64,000 nt of DNA, taken from Trichostrongylus colubriformis (taxonomy: Eukaryota > Nematoda > Chromadorea > Rhabditida > Trichostrongylidae). The translations under genes and the position numbers were made by a program. Under the pieces are notes generated by a model. The model saw only the letters and a program-made list of their open reading frames with translations, ran no database searches and was not told the origin of the DNA. Position 1 is the stretch's first letter, and the number at the start of each line of letters is the position of its first letter. The DNA lies in contig OZ022259.1 of NCBI GenBank assembly GCA_963978905.1, forward strand, positions 54,206,727 through 54,270,726, in the 5' to 3' direction. Shown here in pieces: positions 1-12,459 of the stretch.

Positions 1-1937
1 CGCTAGCGACGCCGCGCGCGACATGCGTATTGTAGGTGCGATCTCGCATCCGTTCCACGTGTATCGAGCTGGGAAAAATGGTGTAGGGGATGAACATAAG
101 CCTAGTTGGCTTGAAGTCATCATAACCGAAACTTGATCCGCGGAGCATGCTCGTGTTATTGCCTTTGACACGAAAGGAACCAATGCGACGTTGCGAACGC
201 AGCATGCACGCATTTTTATTGGCGAAAAAAATCGTAGGCGCGTTGCCGCATCGGTTACTCTGCTTCACTTCCTAATTCATTACTGACGACACTTTCGATT
301 TAATTCTGATGTATTATTATTTGTGTGCTCACAAGACTTATAATATACCACACAAAGAATTCATCTCTTTTTTGCACTTTTTAAAAAATATTTTTCAAAC
401 AGTATTTCGTGAGAAACACGCGCGGTAAAGCCGTCTTCATACTCTGCGGTGCCGGCGGCAGGGCATGGCTATGCCTTCAAAACTCGTCCACGCAAGGACA
501 GTGGGGATGAAGGGTCCTTCTTCTACCATGCTTCCGTACTACTTTGCACCGTTATTTTCATTTTCAGAGAGCGACCAAACTATCAATGCTGCTAGGTTGA
601 AAATGTCATTTTTCAAAGGAGCTTCGAGACGAGATTTTCGACGCAGTACGCATTAGGTGCATGAATCATTAGATATTCTGTGAGGTATACTGCATGAGCT
701 GTGTGTTATAACATTCAGTTTCATAGCCATAGTCCAGTCCAATCAAAATGATGCGAGCTATTCTGCGAAAATATAAGAAGTTTTAGAATTCGATTTGGAT
801 CCACATAATTGCTTCAGTGATTTCTATTCATTCTACCAACTCCTTGGCCTGGAAAGTTAATCACCAGAACCAGGTGTGGGCAGCGAGATGGGACAAAACT
901 CTAGTGGCTCTATAAGGTACCACTTCGATCGTCCTCAAACCTCAAATAAACTGTCCATATAATGGTGTCCGCAGCCAAGAAAAGTTTCTGCAAATCTTCA
1001 ATAGGAGTTCTTCGAGCACTTGCGCTACTTTCGCCCGACTAAACGCCGCCACATTGCTCACAATGTCCATAACTGGCAGGGCCGGTTTAGCGCGTCCCAA
1101 ATAACTAGTAGAGCGATGATTCAGGTAATTCAACGTTACATGCCCCCTTTTGTGAAGTATAGCTGGTGTAATGCCTAATTGCCTATGGACTTTTATTTTT
1201 ATGTATTTGTTCCTAACAAGATTTCTTCAAGATAAATTAGATATTATAACATCTCAAGCGACTACCATGCCAAGATTCATGGAAAGCCGAATTTGGACAC
1301 TTACTATGAAGAATGTGTCAGCCGAATATTTTCGATTTGTGAAGGAATCTCTTTCGTTACAAACTCTGAAAATTTTTATATTCTTGTCGAAATTCTGAAA
1401 TAAGTGCCACCTAGTAGGCTAGCTTGAATGGAAACTTCCCCCGTGATGCACGTAAATCAGCTCTCAACATTTCACTTAATCCTCATTTTGGAGCGATTCC
1501 ATTTCACAAAAATGCGCCCATTATAATGGTCCTTGATGCGGTGCTATCAAGAAACCAACCGCTTTGCGGATTCTCAGTTGGGCGCAATGTCCAAGTGTTG
1601 AACTTTTCTCAAATACATCTTTCAGCGGTTTTGACAGAGTTGCTTCGCTCGCCGTTGCTCCCGAGAACTAGAATTCGATCCGCTGAATAGTCTTCAACGC
1701 AGGGGGTGCGGTAATTTGGTCATTTTGCTGCTTTTTACCCCGCAGAACTTTGGCTTTGTAAGAAAAAATTTCCCTTGGAAAAAAAGCGGCACTGTCTGTG
1801 AAATAGCCCAATGTATTCGACAGCTCCTGATAATAATTGCAATTAATCCACTAAACTTCTAATAAAAAAGTAGTTATATAATTTGATAAAAATTCAATGG
1901 TGGCAGCTCAACGGTGACCGATGGGGACGGCACCACT
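1..1937. other. Intergenic, no gene seen
   Basis: No splice-bounded open frame with protein-like composition was found on either strand. The open frames present are short and lack splice context. The only recognisable item is a fragment of a dispersed repeat at 428-470, plus one copy of the AACTCGTCC motif at 481-489. Confidence 0.5.
428..470. repeat. Fragment of the TTCATACTCTGCG MITE family
   Basis: One arm only: the sequence matches the terminus and the first 40 bases of the elements at 5130-5252, 24155-24289 and 26877-27047, including the shared GGCAGGGCATGGC block. The opposite arm is missing or diverged, so this is an incomplete copy. Confidence 0.5.
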
Positions 1938-2370
1938 TTCAAGAAGTCGTGCACGGAAAAATGAGTTTTTCTGTTACCCATATATTTATGTAGTATTTGC
2001 TCAATAAAGGCCGCATGTAAAGTTTCACGAGAAAAAATGAGAATCTTAAAAAAATTAAATTATTGTACTTTGAAACTCCATTATATTTAATAATTAAAAA
2101 CTGAGATCTCAAACTTAATCACCCCCCCCCCGTCGTCCACCCTCGTCAGACGAAGACTGGGGCTGCTTCCGTTATTTTCTGTCTCCACCATGCGTCTCCG
2201 ACCGTGGCGAACTACGAGGCGGGCGTTCAGTTTAAGACCCCGACCTTTCGGCCACCACTTTGAGGAGCTCTATCTCGGCCGGATTCTCACCTTTTCGCGT
2301 GAAACTTTGTATCAAGCAAATACAACATAACATACGGGTATCGAAAAAACTCATTCTCCTGAACAGGTTC
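1938..2370. repeat. Foldback element, family with GTTCACGG-like ends
   Basis: The two ends are inverted and similar: the left arm carries TTTCTGTTACCCATATATTT and the right arm carries its diverged reverse complement near 2320-2350. The arms flank a GC-richer centre with CGTCTCCGACC. The same organisation recurs at 41308-41745 and, more diverged, at 15430-15690 and 63350-63600. No transposase frame is present, so this is a non-autonomous element. Confidence 0.6.
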
Positions 2371-2545
2371 CTCCAAATAATAATAATATACGAGCCTTGC
2401 GAATAAAGCTGGCACGGTGCAGATTGTGGGTTACATAATTGTAATCACGTGATCCATAGCTTATAACTATTCGAAGTTGCCTCATTCATATGCCCATTGC
2501 TCTCATTTAAGGTATGGATGATTCACTGAACGACCAAACGTTTTA

Positions 2546-2672
2546 GGCCGCCTTCAGACTTCGCGATTTTGCGATTCTGCGATTTGCGGTGTCACACCTT
2601 TGTACGCGACACTACGGTGTTAAGACTGTGCGCTAATTCACAAAATAGCAAAATCGCCAATTCTGACTGCAA
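2546..2672. repeat. GCGATTTTGCG MITE copy
   Basis: A short inverted-repeat element. The left end is GGCCGCCTTCAGACTTCGCG and the right end holds a diverged inverted copy ending in TTCTGACTGC. The interior repeats GCGATTTTGCG and GCGATTCTGCG. It belongs to an eight-copy family in this window (see 28312, 51505, 51671, 52175, 53439, 58200 and 59511). Confidence 0.65.
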
Positions 2673-4440
2673 GCTTGTGTAGTGATGTGTGACGTTCAAA
2701 AAGAAGTTCACCTTTCTGATACCGATCGTTGGGCAGACCGGAATGGGTAAAGAACGTGTTCTGGGAGACGAGATATAAATCTTATTCACACCCATTAGCC
2801 ACTGTAATGGTGACAAATGAAGATTATAAATTTTCTCGACTACCTGCTAATTGGACCTCGCTTTCTGCACTTTCGCATCTTGTTCCGATCATGTCTTCTC
2901 TGTCCTTTTGAACTTCACTGAGAATTTCTGCGAAAATTGGAATTACGACGGATTGTTGGGAGCTAGACGCCGTTTATTACCCATTGCTCGACTGTAAACG
3001 GCAATGAGTAGCGATTGGCGCCTGGGAATTCATGACAACTACTTTTGATCGTCCACCAGTAAACCGTCATATGATGGATTCAACGAAGAACCATGGAGTC
3101 GAGTTTAGAAGGTTTTTAATCCTGTAGACCGAGTTAAAGAGACCGGACACCACGGGAGAGTTGACTGGTTCTCATTTTCATTTTGAAATTTACTTGGTAC
3201 CTTGAATTTGGCTGGATCTCGCAGGATGCTGTACTAATGGAGGGGGGGGGGGACAAGTAGGTGAGTTTTAAACAGCAAGGTTACAGGATTATACATGCAC
3301 ATATGTAATATGTGCGGTTCTTTATAAATACGTCGGTCATGTAAAGCCATCATGCTTTTCCGGATTGGGCAAGTTGTCCCTCCCTCTAATGATGAAACGC
3401 CAGACTTTTCTTTTCTTTACAAAATGCCAATTTACGCCATCTTCGACATCAAGTTACACTTCATTATTATGATACCCCATTACTAAATCTTATTCATTCA
3501 AGTATCAGTTCAAAAAAGAAGTAGTATTCTTTGAAGAAATACCTGAGGACCATTGTTTCCTATAGAAACAATGGTAAGAACTCGTCCATAATACTAGAAA
3601 ACTCGTCCCCAGTCTTTTAGCTGGTTCACGATCCGGGTAGTTTCACATAGTATACGCAAATTAGCTGTCGGGTATAATTTAGCCAGTTTTGCAACAGGTT
3701 TGTCGTAGTGGTGGCACGAGATGGAGGGATTGGGTGAGTTTTGTCCGGACTCCAATTCAGTGGCAAGGAGGAGGTTTCTCGAAAATCGTTTTCGCCTTCG
3801 ATCCCGGTTATGGGTTATAGCGTTGTAATTACATAACCCATGACCCGACAAGGCTGCTCTGGTAATGATGCTGCTTGAGAATCACTTGTCAGGCAGGAGC
3901 TTTCCAGAAAAGGGCAAAATAGAATCAGCTCAGAAAACTCTCCCTGTACTCACCTTCTTAAAAATTGCCATACTGACTTAGTCTCATCTGGGAACAATTC
4001 TGAAATGTAACCGAGCTATGGGCGCTATTCCCTTGATCGTATTCAGTGGCAATGGTGATTATCACCAGCCGACTGTCTGTTCATTCACCTTGACCCATCC
4101 ACCCCAATCGGGCCATCACAGCGCTCCCCCAAATTCCTCGCGTGCGCGCCCCGTAGCCACGGATAGGCAAAACATGTCCTTATCACTCCATATATCACAT
4201 ATCCACCATCAGTCTTCACAACAACTACAATTTCTTCCTTCGTTCCTCAACCGCTCTTATCACTATGTATTGTGACTTACAATGAGATATGATATAGCAA
4301 TATTATCACGTTCTAAACTCCTGCCACCTGGACTAGGATTTAACACCGTAGCTGAATTCAAATCTTTCATTTTTCACCACTCGGCCATCTATTCCTAGTA
4401 GGCTTTCTGAGAAATTTTGAAGTTTTGAATTTTGACAGCA
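2673..4440. other. Intergenic, no gene seen
   Basis: Nothing protein-like is visible on either strand. An 11-bp perfect stem with a 5-nt loop lies at 3549-3575 (arm ACCATTGTTTC). Two AACTCGTCC motifs follow it at 3579 and 3600. A G homopolymer lies near 3241-3252. Confidence 0.45.
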
Positions 4441-4582
4441 GCTGACTTTCGCCGCAGCCCGCGATACGAAAGTTGTAACAAGTGTGCTGATTATGGGCGA
4501 AAACTTCGGTCCCGGACGGGACTCGAACCAGCACTCCATGCATTCCAGGCATAGGTGCTAATCCATTACACTGACTTTCCGT
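4441..4582 (-). repeat. tRNA-derived SINE, decayed copy
   Basis: Read on the minus strand, the head resembles a tRNA. It has an A-box-like AGTGTAATGGATTAGCAC and a perfect B-box GGTTCGAGTCC. The 5' acceptor strand no longer pairs with the 3' strand. Similarity to the copy at 58780-58919 continues past the tRNA 3' end (GGGACCGAAG versus GAGACCGAAG and about 35 more bases). That shared tail marks a tRNA-derived SINE rather than a plain tRNA pseudogene. Confidence 0.6.
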
Positions 4583-5129
4583 GAAATTATTTACTGATTG
4601 ATTAGTATGTCGAAGTTGCTAGAATTGCAGTTAATTTTTGTGCCCACTCCAGGTAAATGCGGTTGAAGCAGCAGCAAAAGGCACCATTAATCCGTACATA
4701 GTCCTATGCTCGGATCTCGGGGCCAGTTGCGCTTGTGCGATACCTAGCAAATGTCAGAACATCTTTTAGACGTGAAGCTGGCAGTCTACAATGGCTCTGG
4801 TCGTGGTGGGGACTTGGGCTATATCGTAGCAATTACATAACCCATAACCCAATGATACTATTCCAAGTATAGGCTATGCAGGGTTATTTATGAAGTATTT
4901 ATTCTCCTTTGGCTACTTGTATATGATTGTGCCTTTGGAGAGAAGAAGCATTGAAATGCTTCTATAATTATGCATGAAAGTCGGGTTCGTGGCGTACCCA
5001 AAAAGTTCAGCACCACGAGCCCGTTTCTTATACAGAACCACTATGCACCTTCTCTATCGTGCGGATGATGAGCTATTTGGGTCATCCTACTTCTTACCCA
5101 TTTTAGGAAGGCTCCCATATGAGCATGCA

Positions 5130-5252
5130 TCTATGCTCAGTACCGGCAGGGCGTGGCTGCGTCCACAGGTAGCGAGACAGAGTGGTATAGGTGGAGACGC
5201 AGGGATACGCAGCCAATCCCTGCCGCGGCGTCGCACAGTATGAACGTGGCCT
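5130..5252. repeat. TTCATACTCTGCG-family MITE
   Basis: The left arm carries CAGTACCGGCAGGGCGTGGC and the right arm carries the inverted partner CCCTGCCGCGGCG, ending CAGTATGAACGTGGCC. The interior has GGAGACGCAGGG. It matches the elements at 24155 and 26877 in order and content. No coding capacity. Confidence 0.6.
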
Positions 5253-6739
5253 AAGATTTTTGAGAGTTTTCGATAGAAATCAGTCGCCTCACACTTGTTG
5301 TTTTCTTCAACCTATGGTGCGCCTTGAGCGCACCATAAATAAATAAATAAATATTTGACTAGCTTCTGGATGCGTCGTTTACTCGACATCTTTCTGATAT
5401 TGGAGAATTACAACCTCTGGTGTTGTAGGGGACTCTGCAGTCAACTGCAGTACTCTTAACCTGCACACAGATCTGTTAAGTCTCCGGTGGCTTGCTTGGA
5501 GAGGTCCGGTATCTTTCGGGAAGCTCCACCAGGGTCACTTCCTCTACAGTCTCAACTAAAAGTCGAATTCATGGCCTATACTCGAAAACATTAATCAAAT
5601 TTAGATTCGTGTTGCTTTTTTTCTCTGATTACAACTTGTAATCTTTCCGTAACCGAGCTCTATAATCCTCTTAAACTCTCTCCGGATCTCATTGGCCCTC
5701 AATTCGTTCCCATTTCACCCACTTTCCTCTCGCATTTCCCTTTCAATGGTCGCCCTTGAGAGGTCATTAACAGCGCCTAAATTTCTCCACTCCAAATCTC
5801 ACAAGGCTCGAGAGTCAAGTGGGTACGATTTCTCAGATTGATTACTATCTGCTGAAAAATCTCTTTCATAAATTCGATGGTTATTCCGGCGAAATAGGTA
5901 ATAGATCTGTCCTAATTAGGACATCATCCATTTGTACGTCGACCTGTCACTATTAGGTCAGGCAATGTCCGATGAATCCATCACAGAATCTTCAAAGGAA
6001 TCGTCGGAGCGAAAATGTCTCATCCTGGAGGAAATAAAAGAAAAAAGAAAAAAACAAAAGAGTTGTAGAAATGTAAATGTTATACATTAAGACGTGGTCC
6101 GTTTCGCCTCCATTATCATACGAACCACTGTGTTCCCATCTACCCTCGAGGTTCATCGGTGAGTTCAAATGAAGGACTTGGCCAGAGAATAATGGCACAT
6201 TGCTCATATCCCACTTGAATCATGAATCATGAATCATGCCATGTGTAGGTTTGGAAAACACCAAAAAAGGGTTAAGTCATATGGTTGAGTAAAAAATTTT
6301 TCTAACATAAGTGGCTTATTCGCCTCCTTAAAGCCTGAGCCTTTGAATGAAGGTCAGAGAATTCAGATCCCGGCGCAGACAAGGAAATCAAATTAGTGAA
6401 AATGGACTGCATTCTCGGAAGGTTCAGTGATCGCTCGTCAGCCATTTTTCATCGGACATTTAGACCTCGTTGTTGTATCAAGACGTTCCAGTGAACAGCG
6501 TCAAACCAGCTTTGTCACCGTCTACACGCAAGGGCGTAATTGGTCGTGGATTTCAAGGTCATCCATGTCAACACTTAATACACGTGTTTTCCATCAGACC
6601 CCCTCCTTTTTCATCGCTCTTCCTTTTTCCTTTTTTCATGGGTTTTACATCACCTGACTCGAACTGCATTCTATCAACGGAGTTTTGTCCGAGGCCGTGA
6701 AACCTCGTTGGAAACCGAAAAATTTGGTAGTTGAAAACA
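5253..6739. other. Intergenic, no gene seen
   Basis: No coding exon or RNA gene is recognised. A small ATCATGAATC tandem repeat lies near 6218-6238. The open frames between 6427 and 6807 overlap each other on both strands and show no splice context. Confidence 0.4.
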
Positions 6740-7014
6740 GTAGGGCCATAAAAAGGATGAAACAATAAGGTTTCGGCGTCAGTCAATCTCTGTGGGATGC
6801 GCCGCACATCCTGGTTTCATTTAAGATCTGGTGACAGGTGAATGCGGTATAAGTCAGTGCATTCATCCTCCCAGACGAGTATGGTACCACCTTCACCTAC
6901 CCCGGAGGAATTCACCTACACAGGACGGCTTCGTTGGCCTTGAGCAACCCTGACGGGGGATTTGAACTGCGCAGCATGAGAAAGGGTGAGCCTGGCTGCA
7001 CCACCTCCGCCCTA
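6740..7014 (-). repeat. tRNA-headed SINE (family 1), minus copy
   Basis: Read on the minus strand it starts GGGCGGAGGTGGTGCAGCC and has a B-box-like GTTCAAATCCCC. It continues with the shared body GTGCGGCGCATCCCACA found at 21132-21150, and ends in a T-rich tail. The order of blocks is the same as in the intact copy at 20896-21195. Confidence 0.7.
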
Positions 7015-7216
7015 GTTTATCCTTTATCCAGTAGAGTCCTATCACAAATAAAACGCTTCATTGAAGCCGATTTCGAGATCTTTTCCAGATGGTGTAATAA
7101 ACGAAAATAACAAAAGGAAAATAATAAAATAAAAGCAAATAAAAATAAATAAAAAAAGCAAAAATAAATAAAATAACTTGCGTCAGAGTTATTAGGTGGT
7201 AACGGTAACAAAGATA

Positions 7217-8048
7217 TTAGGTTGAACCATAATTTCTGTCCCACAAGGGCAAAAAATTTCAAATTTATTTTTCTTTATTCGTGTCTAACTTCAGTCAACA
7301 AAGTATGTACCATTATAATCAACAATACATTGCCAGCGAATAGGGAGATAACAGATGCTTTGCTTGTAGAAGTCTGGGGATTTCTGGTTGAAGAGAGTCT
7401 GGAGGCCGATTTTGAGATCATCGTCATCTTTGAACTGCCGTCCATCGAGGAAGTGGCTCAGAGATCGGAATAGGTGGTAGTCAGTTGGGGCCATGTCCGG
7501 ATATTGCGGTGGATGGGGAAGCTTCGTCCAACCAAGGTCATGGATCCTTTGACACGCCAGCTTTGCCACATGTGGGCGAGCGTTGTCGTGGAGGAAGAAG
7601 TCTCGGGCCATTTTTCCGCTAAGTTTTGCGGCTAGGGTGTCATGCCTGCAGTGGAGATTGGCAATGACTGCCGTGTTAGATGGTAACAGTTCCTCTTTTA
7701 CTGAAAATCTTGAAAAAAAATTTCTCTTTGCAATTTTTTGAATTTTTTTCCGTTTCGATCGAGCCATCGGGTTGCGGCCATATGAGAGACAGTACCTGGG
7801 CTCATCGACTGATTGATTCGGTTAGTGGCCTAGCATGCTGGGGAACCGGAGCGGTGTTCGTGAATTTCGACCCTCTCGCGAAATTGTCATAGATTCACTG
7901 CTGGCTGAAGCCATAGAGAATATGAATGTGTTGATCAGTAGTCCTTTTCACTCGCTTTACATGTCCCCCACTACTAAATAGTCCAGGAGCTTTTACAGTT
8001 TTCCCCACGAAAAAAAAAAGTATGACAGAAATTATGGTTTCAACCTAA
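7217..8048 (-). mobile_element. Mariner-type transposon, internally deleted
   Basis: Inverted termini TTAGGTTGAACCATAATTTC (left) and its near-exact reverse complement (right, 8024-8048) are flanked on both sides by TA, the mariner target duplication. The element is 832 bp, whereas full mariners are about 1.3 kb. It contains only the C-terminal half of a transposase, on the minus strand. The termini differ by one base near the end, so it is fairly young, but it cannot encode a complete enzyme. Confidence 0.93.
7291..7767 (-). pseudogene. Mariner transposase, C-terminal remnant
   Basis: The 158-residue open frame carries the second and third catalytic aspartates of the mariner D,D34D triad: HDNARPHVA followed, with 34 residues between, by the Asp of APTDYHLF. 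It also has the family's C-terminal pattern (W-x6-NGTYFVD). The N-terminal DNA-binding half and the first catalytic Asp are absent. The frame becomes transposase-like around ELLPSNTAV, so the first ~25 residues are probably not original sequence. Inferred non-functional. Confidence 0.9.
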
Positions 8049-8051
8049 TAC

Positions 8052-11000
8052 TAACAACGGAAGGCAGCGACGCAGAACATCCTCTTCGTTTGCCTCCTTC
8101 TCTCGTTTTGCTCTCATTCTCTCTACCGTGACATGCGGGAGTATAAATCCCGTAACACCTCCTTCACCTAGATCAAAGGAATTGTTATCACTATGTAAAA
8201 CCATTAAAGAGATGATAACCTTGGCTGAAAAATCTCCACCAAAAAAATGAAATGACCTCCTTCATTAGTCCTATCACTACTTGTCCCCCCTTTTTTGAGC
8301 GTAGTTTTCTGGTTCCTTACACGCAGCTGTAGCATTTTAGCTGGTAACCGATCACAGATTAATCCTTGAGTTGACGAATCGCCTAGGCCATACCATAAAA
8401 CGCCGGTTTTTCCGCCTACTGGACCGAAAAGGGTCACAGTCACGGTTGAGGGATCAGCGGCATGGAAAAAACCGGACCTGATGAAGTGACTTTCAGAGGA
8501 TTAGCACTTTTCCACTGTCGGCTTTATTTTGACAACCGGTTGAGTTGTTGTTTATTTGTTAGATTTTCTTAGAAATATCGGCGATGTATTACCTTCGATT
8601 TTCAGATGCGTAAAATTTAACAATTGAGCGAGCGCAGGTGTGCATTCAGGCAAAGAGCTATTTTGTACATATCCAGTGGCGAAGTGTGAACCACATAATA
8701 CAGAAATGGGCATCACTATCGGTTTTAATGATAATACGTGAGGCTCGGGATTCGTCTAGAGTATTCTTATCCAAAGTATAATTACATGCTGGATACGACA
8801 ATTTTCCCTCGTGTTCTTTCTTTTGTAGTCTTTTGTTTCACCTGAGCAGAATTTGATCCATAAGCCATTCGTGTGCTGCGGCGCCTTTTGCCATTGCCTC
8901 ACGCCCACGTATGTAGCCTTCATCACGTAAAATACCTTCCTCTTCAGCGGACTCTCATCTTGGAATGTTGCTAAAGTAATAGGAGTAATTCGTTGGGATT
9001 TCAGATCGGCGGAGGCACGGGGGAAGGGATGGAAGTAGGTGGGCCCGCACGGACATCAGTGAGTGGGTGTGTGCGAGGATAGTGACGGCGCAATTTTCCG
9101 ATAAAAAGTATATACCAGTTTGTTCAGTCGCGTACGCGTTTAGTCGTTCAATCCGAATCATTTGGGCATTTTTGCCAGAACATGGTAATGTGACCAATGT
9201 TGAAAGAGCAAAACATTCCTCTAAATCGGATACGTAAATTCCGCATCAATTTCTGGCTTCCCCAGTCCATGACCAGCTTATTACATCAACATCACACTTC
9301 ATTAAACAAAGGACACTCACATCCATCTTTTCCATGTATCACAGATTTCCGAGGTCATCGAAGAGGGGTTTTTCATTCAGAATGGACTGGATCCAGCCTC
9401 GTGCCATCCTATATGGGTCACTTCACTCGTATGCTGCTGGACCGTATTATGGCAGGTTTGTAGGATAGGTGGACCCTGATAAGGTCTTTAAGGCCCAAAA
9501 AAGATATGCTTCAAAGGCTATCCTATCCTCCGTTTTGGTGCTCCAAACTCTTTTTTCATTTTTTGACCAATACAGACTATGCAGATGGGTAGATCAGTAA
9601 CAAAAAAGCGTAACAGATACCCATCAGACAAGTTGATAGTCTTAGCTGTGACGCATCCGAATGCAATCACCGACTCCGTTTCCGAGCGCTGTGCTTCAAT
9701 AGGCCGCATTTATACTTGGCGACGCCATCGTGATCGATGCGATGCGATCACATCACTACATCATGATCAATACCCCAGTGCTGGATGTGCTCCTTGTGGC
9801 GTACGCGCCAGCATCTATGTTCGTCGACTAATCAGTGCCGTGCGTTGCGGGTGCGCTGCGGTTTCGGCCGAGTATAAATACAACCTAGATGTGGAATTTC
9901 GTTCTTGTTCCTCAATTCTCCGAATCTCAGACCTAAGCCCGGGATCATTTCCGGTGCTGGGAATTCGATATGCGTTGGTTCTCTGTCCAACTCGTGGATG
10001 CGATTGAAGGGTACAGCTTTGACTACGATTAAAATTGAACCGTTTTTTACCGTGCGGGTGGTCGTGAATGAAGAGCTCTTGACACCGTCACACATATGCC
10101 GTTCGCGCCCCGTTTTGGGCTTCTCCTTGAAGCACGTACACCATGGTCAACACCACGGGACGAACAAAACCGGCTACATTACCGGCCAAAAAAAACCGCG
10201 AACTCGTCCAGATAGAGCAGCACTTGCGTGCGGCTTGTCTCCGTGGCCATAAGCGCAGCCCATCTGTACGATTTGATTTTCACTATACTGTTTTTGCTAC
10301 CGTATCCCTTCTTCAAAACTTTTGCTTGCTTCTTTTTTTTAGCATTATAAAAGATTTTCAAATTGGAGTATTTGTGAAAAGAAACTAATTTATACGATGG
10401 TTCAACGCTATATTTATGGATCACTGATGGACTAACTGCTGACCGACGGCTTTTATCGGTTTCCACGAATGAAAGCTTATAATATTGTATTTTAGCGATT
10501 AGGTTAACCAGCTTTGAAAAGCTCCATTGTAGGCCTACCGATTGAGCGCGATTTTTGGAAGCCGGGACTGAATTAGTAGTAGGAGTGCGTATCGTCTAGC
10601 CCACATTCGATAGTACCATTCATTTTCGAGTTCCGGTACCCATGAGTCCATTCATTATGTGTCGCATTTTATTGTGAAAGCCAAAGCATGACGCATTCAT
10701 GGAGGTTTTTTTTTATATAAGTAGGAGCATACAGACTACCGCAAAACTCTAAACCACTGGGTATTGCCTGCATGGTTTCAGATGTGATACGAGAGTGTTT
10801 CCATAGCCCTATTTAAACAGGTCAACTCGTCCGAAAGAGCGGGGACAATTACGAAACTCGTCCGACTTTATGTAGCTTTTAAATAACGGTAGCAAAGAGA
10901 TGGAATGATTATATATCATGAAATCACCATCGTAATTCTGCTTAGCAGCTAAAGACATGGCTCACCCTTAAGTGCTTTTTTCGGTGTCTAGGTTGTACTG

Positions 11001-12088
11001 AAAGTTGAAACAAAATGTCGAGATTTGTTGCCTTTTATTTCAGAACCGTCATTCCATAAAATTTATGCTTTCTCGAAACCTTCCTAGTTATCGCTTTCAT
11101 AATTCGCTGCAATCTCTGCAATATCGGCCGAACAATTAATCAATCAATGAAAACGATCAATAAAGCTGAGCCAGTTTTTATGGCCAAATCCTCTGGCCCT
11201 AGAGTGCTCAAGAGCAGTATGGTTTCGAGCCATACTACCCCTTACGAGTTTCATTTGTGGATCACAGTGACGTCATTGTCCAAAAGTCTCGCACCAATCA
11301 ATAACAAAGGTATATTTACTATAAGCCCCAGCCTAAGCGGTCTCAAACTAGTTTATAAGTTACTATAAATATAATAATACCCTCATCATGCTATTGTGTC
11401 ATTCATCTAACTGGCTACTTTATGACGTCCACTAGCAAAAGGCTGTGGACGAGTTTTCTGTTTTTCGAGGGACACATAGGGTGAATACCGCTGTGAGTGA
11501 ATGGTTTCGTGATAAATGATGCTTTCAGCATCGAGACCAAATGACAGGTTCCTTATCCTCGTGAAAGCTGTCCAGTTTCTTTTCGAGCTATCAACTTCTG
11601 ACTAATCTATCGCTTTCTTCGGAAAACTCAGATTTTTGGGTCGAAGAAATGCCTCGACATTTCTGCCCATAACAACTTTTTTATAAAATATGAGATTATG
11701 AGCTTGCGTACTGCAAAAATCAAAAGTGTTCGTTTAATTAGGTCACTCGAAGAAATGGTCTACTGCCTTACATGCGCGTATTACGGGACATTTCCTGACC
11801 TTGAATGAATTCCCGCATCGTTCCCTTTTCGGAGGGGCGATGCAACTCCACCCCCTCTGTGTGGTAACCATACAATGGAATAAATATTGTTGTATTGTAG
11901 CAAGGAATAGTTATTTCATTGTATAAAAGGAATTTGTGCAGTGTTATTCGACATTCACGAAACTGCCTTTATGATTCGATGATTTCAACTGGAGAAGTCA
12001 TCCTCATACACGTAAAACAACACAGCAACTCATCCCATTTCTTGTAGTCCCACCTTTTTAGTGTGATAACGGCACAACGGAATAATTG
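8052..12088. other. Intergenic, no gene seen
   Basis: No supported gene. There is a GC-richer patch at 9700-10100 with overlapping open frames on both strands and a TATAAATA-like string at 9872. I cannot connect it to exons. Four AACTCGTCC/GGACGAGTT motifs lie at 10201, 10824, 10855 and 11447. Confidence 0.4.
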
Positions 12089-12459
12089 CAAAATTTGGGG
12101 TGTGTAGCCTTATGTCGAGCGGCACGGCGACTTTCTTCGCGTGTGATTGCGTACATTGCCCACACTACCTCCGAAGTATTACGCCCGGATTAACTATTTC
12201 TTAATTAGGGTTGTTATCATGTCATGTTATTGTTCCTTTTACCTTTTATGTTACTATTTTATCTTGCCAGACTACAAAAGTTATTGTTCCCAGATAATGA
12301 TGAGATTAACAGCGATTTCATTAAAGGACCTCTATGTTACCAGCCCCTTGCGTCTTGAGTGTATTTCCAACCGACCGCGTCAAATCGTGCTGGTGGCACC
12401 GCAAGTGCGGCAACGCAAAGCGAAACTTCGACATAAGGCTACACACCCCAAAATTTGCT
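12089..12459. repeat. Inverted-repeat element, GTGTGTAGCCTTATGTC family
   Basis: Both ends carry GGGGTGTGTAGCCTTATGTC in inverted orientation, with the inversion extending about 8 bases further out. The ~370-bp body, including ATTAACTATTTCTTAATTAG and the block TCTTGAGTG..TTCCAACCGACCG, is shared with 56556-56909. A partial copy lies at 20683-20800. No coding capacity. Confidence 0.75.

Noticed and set aside
9579..10252. Overlapping plus-strand open frames as a gene or exon
   Set aside because: The frames conflict on both strands, look low in complexity, and lack acceptors and donors.
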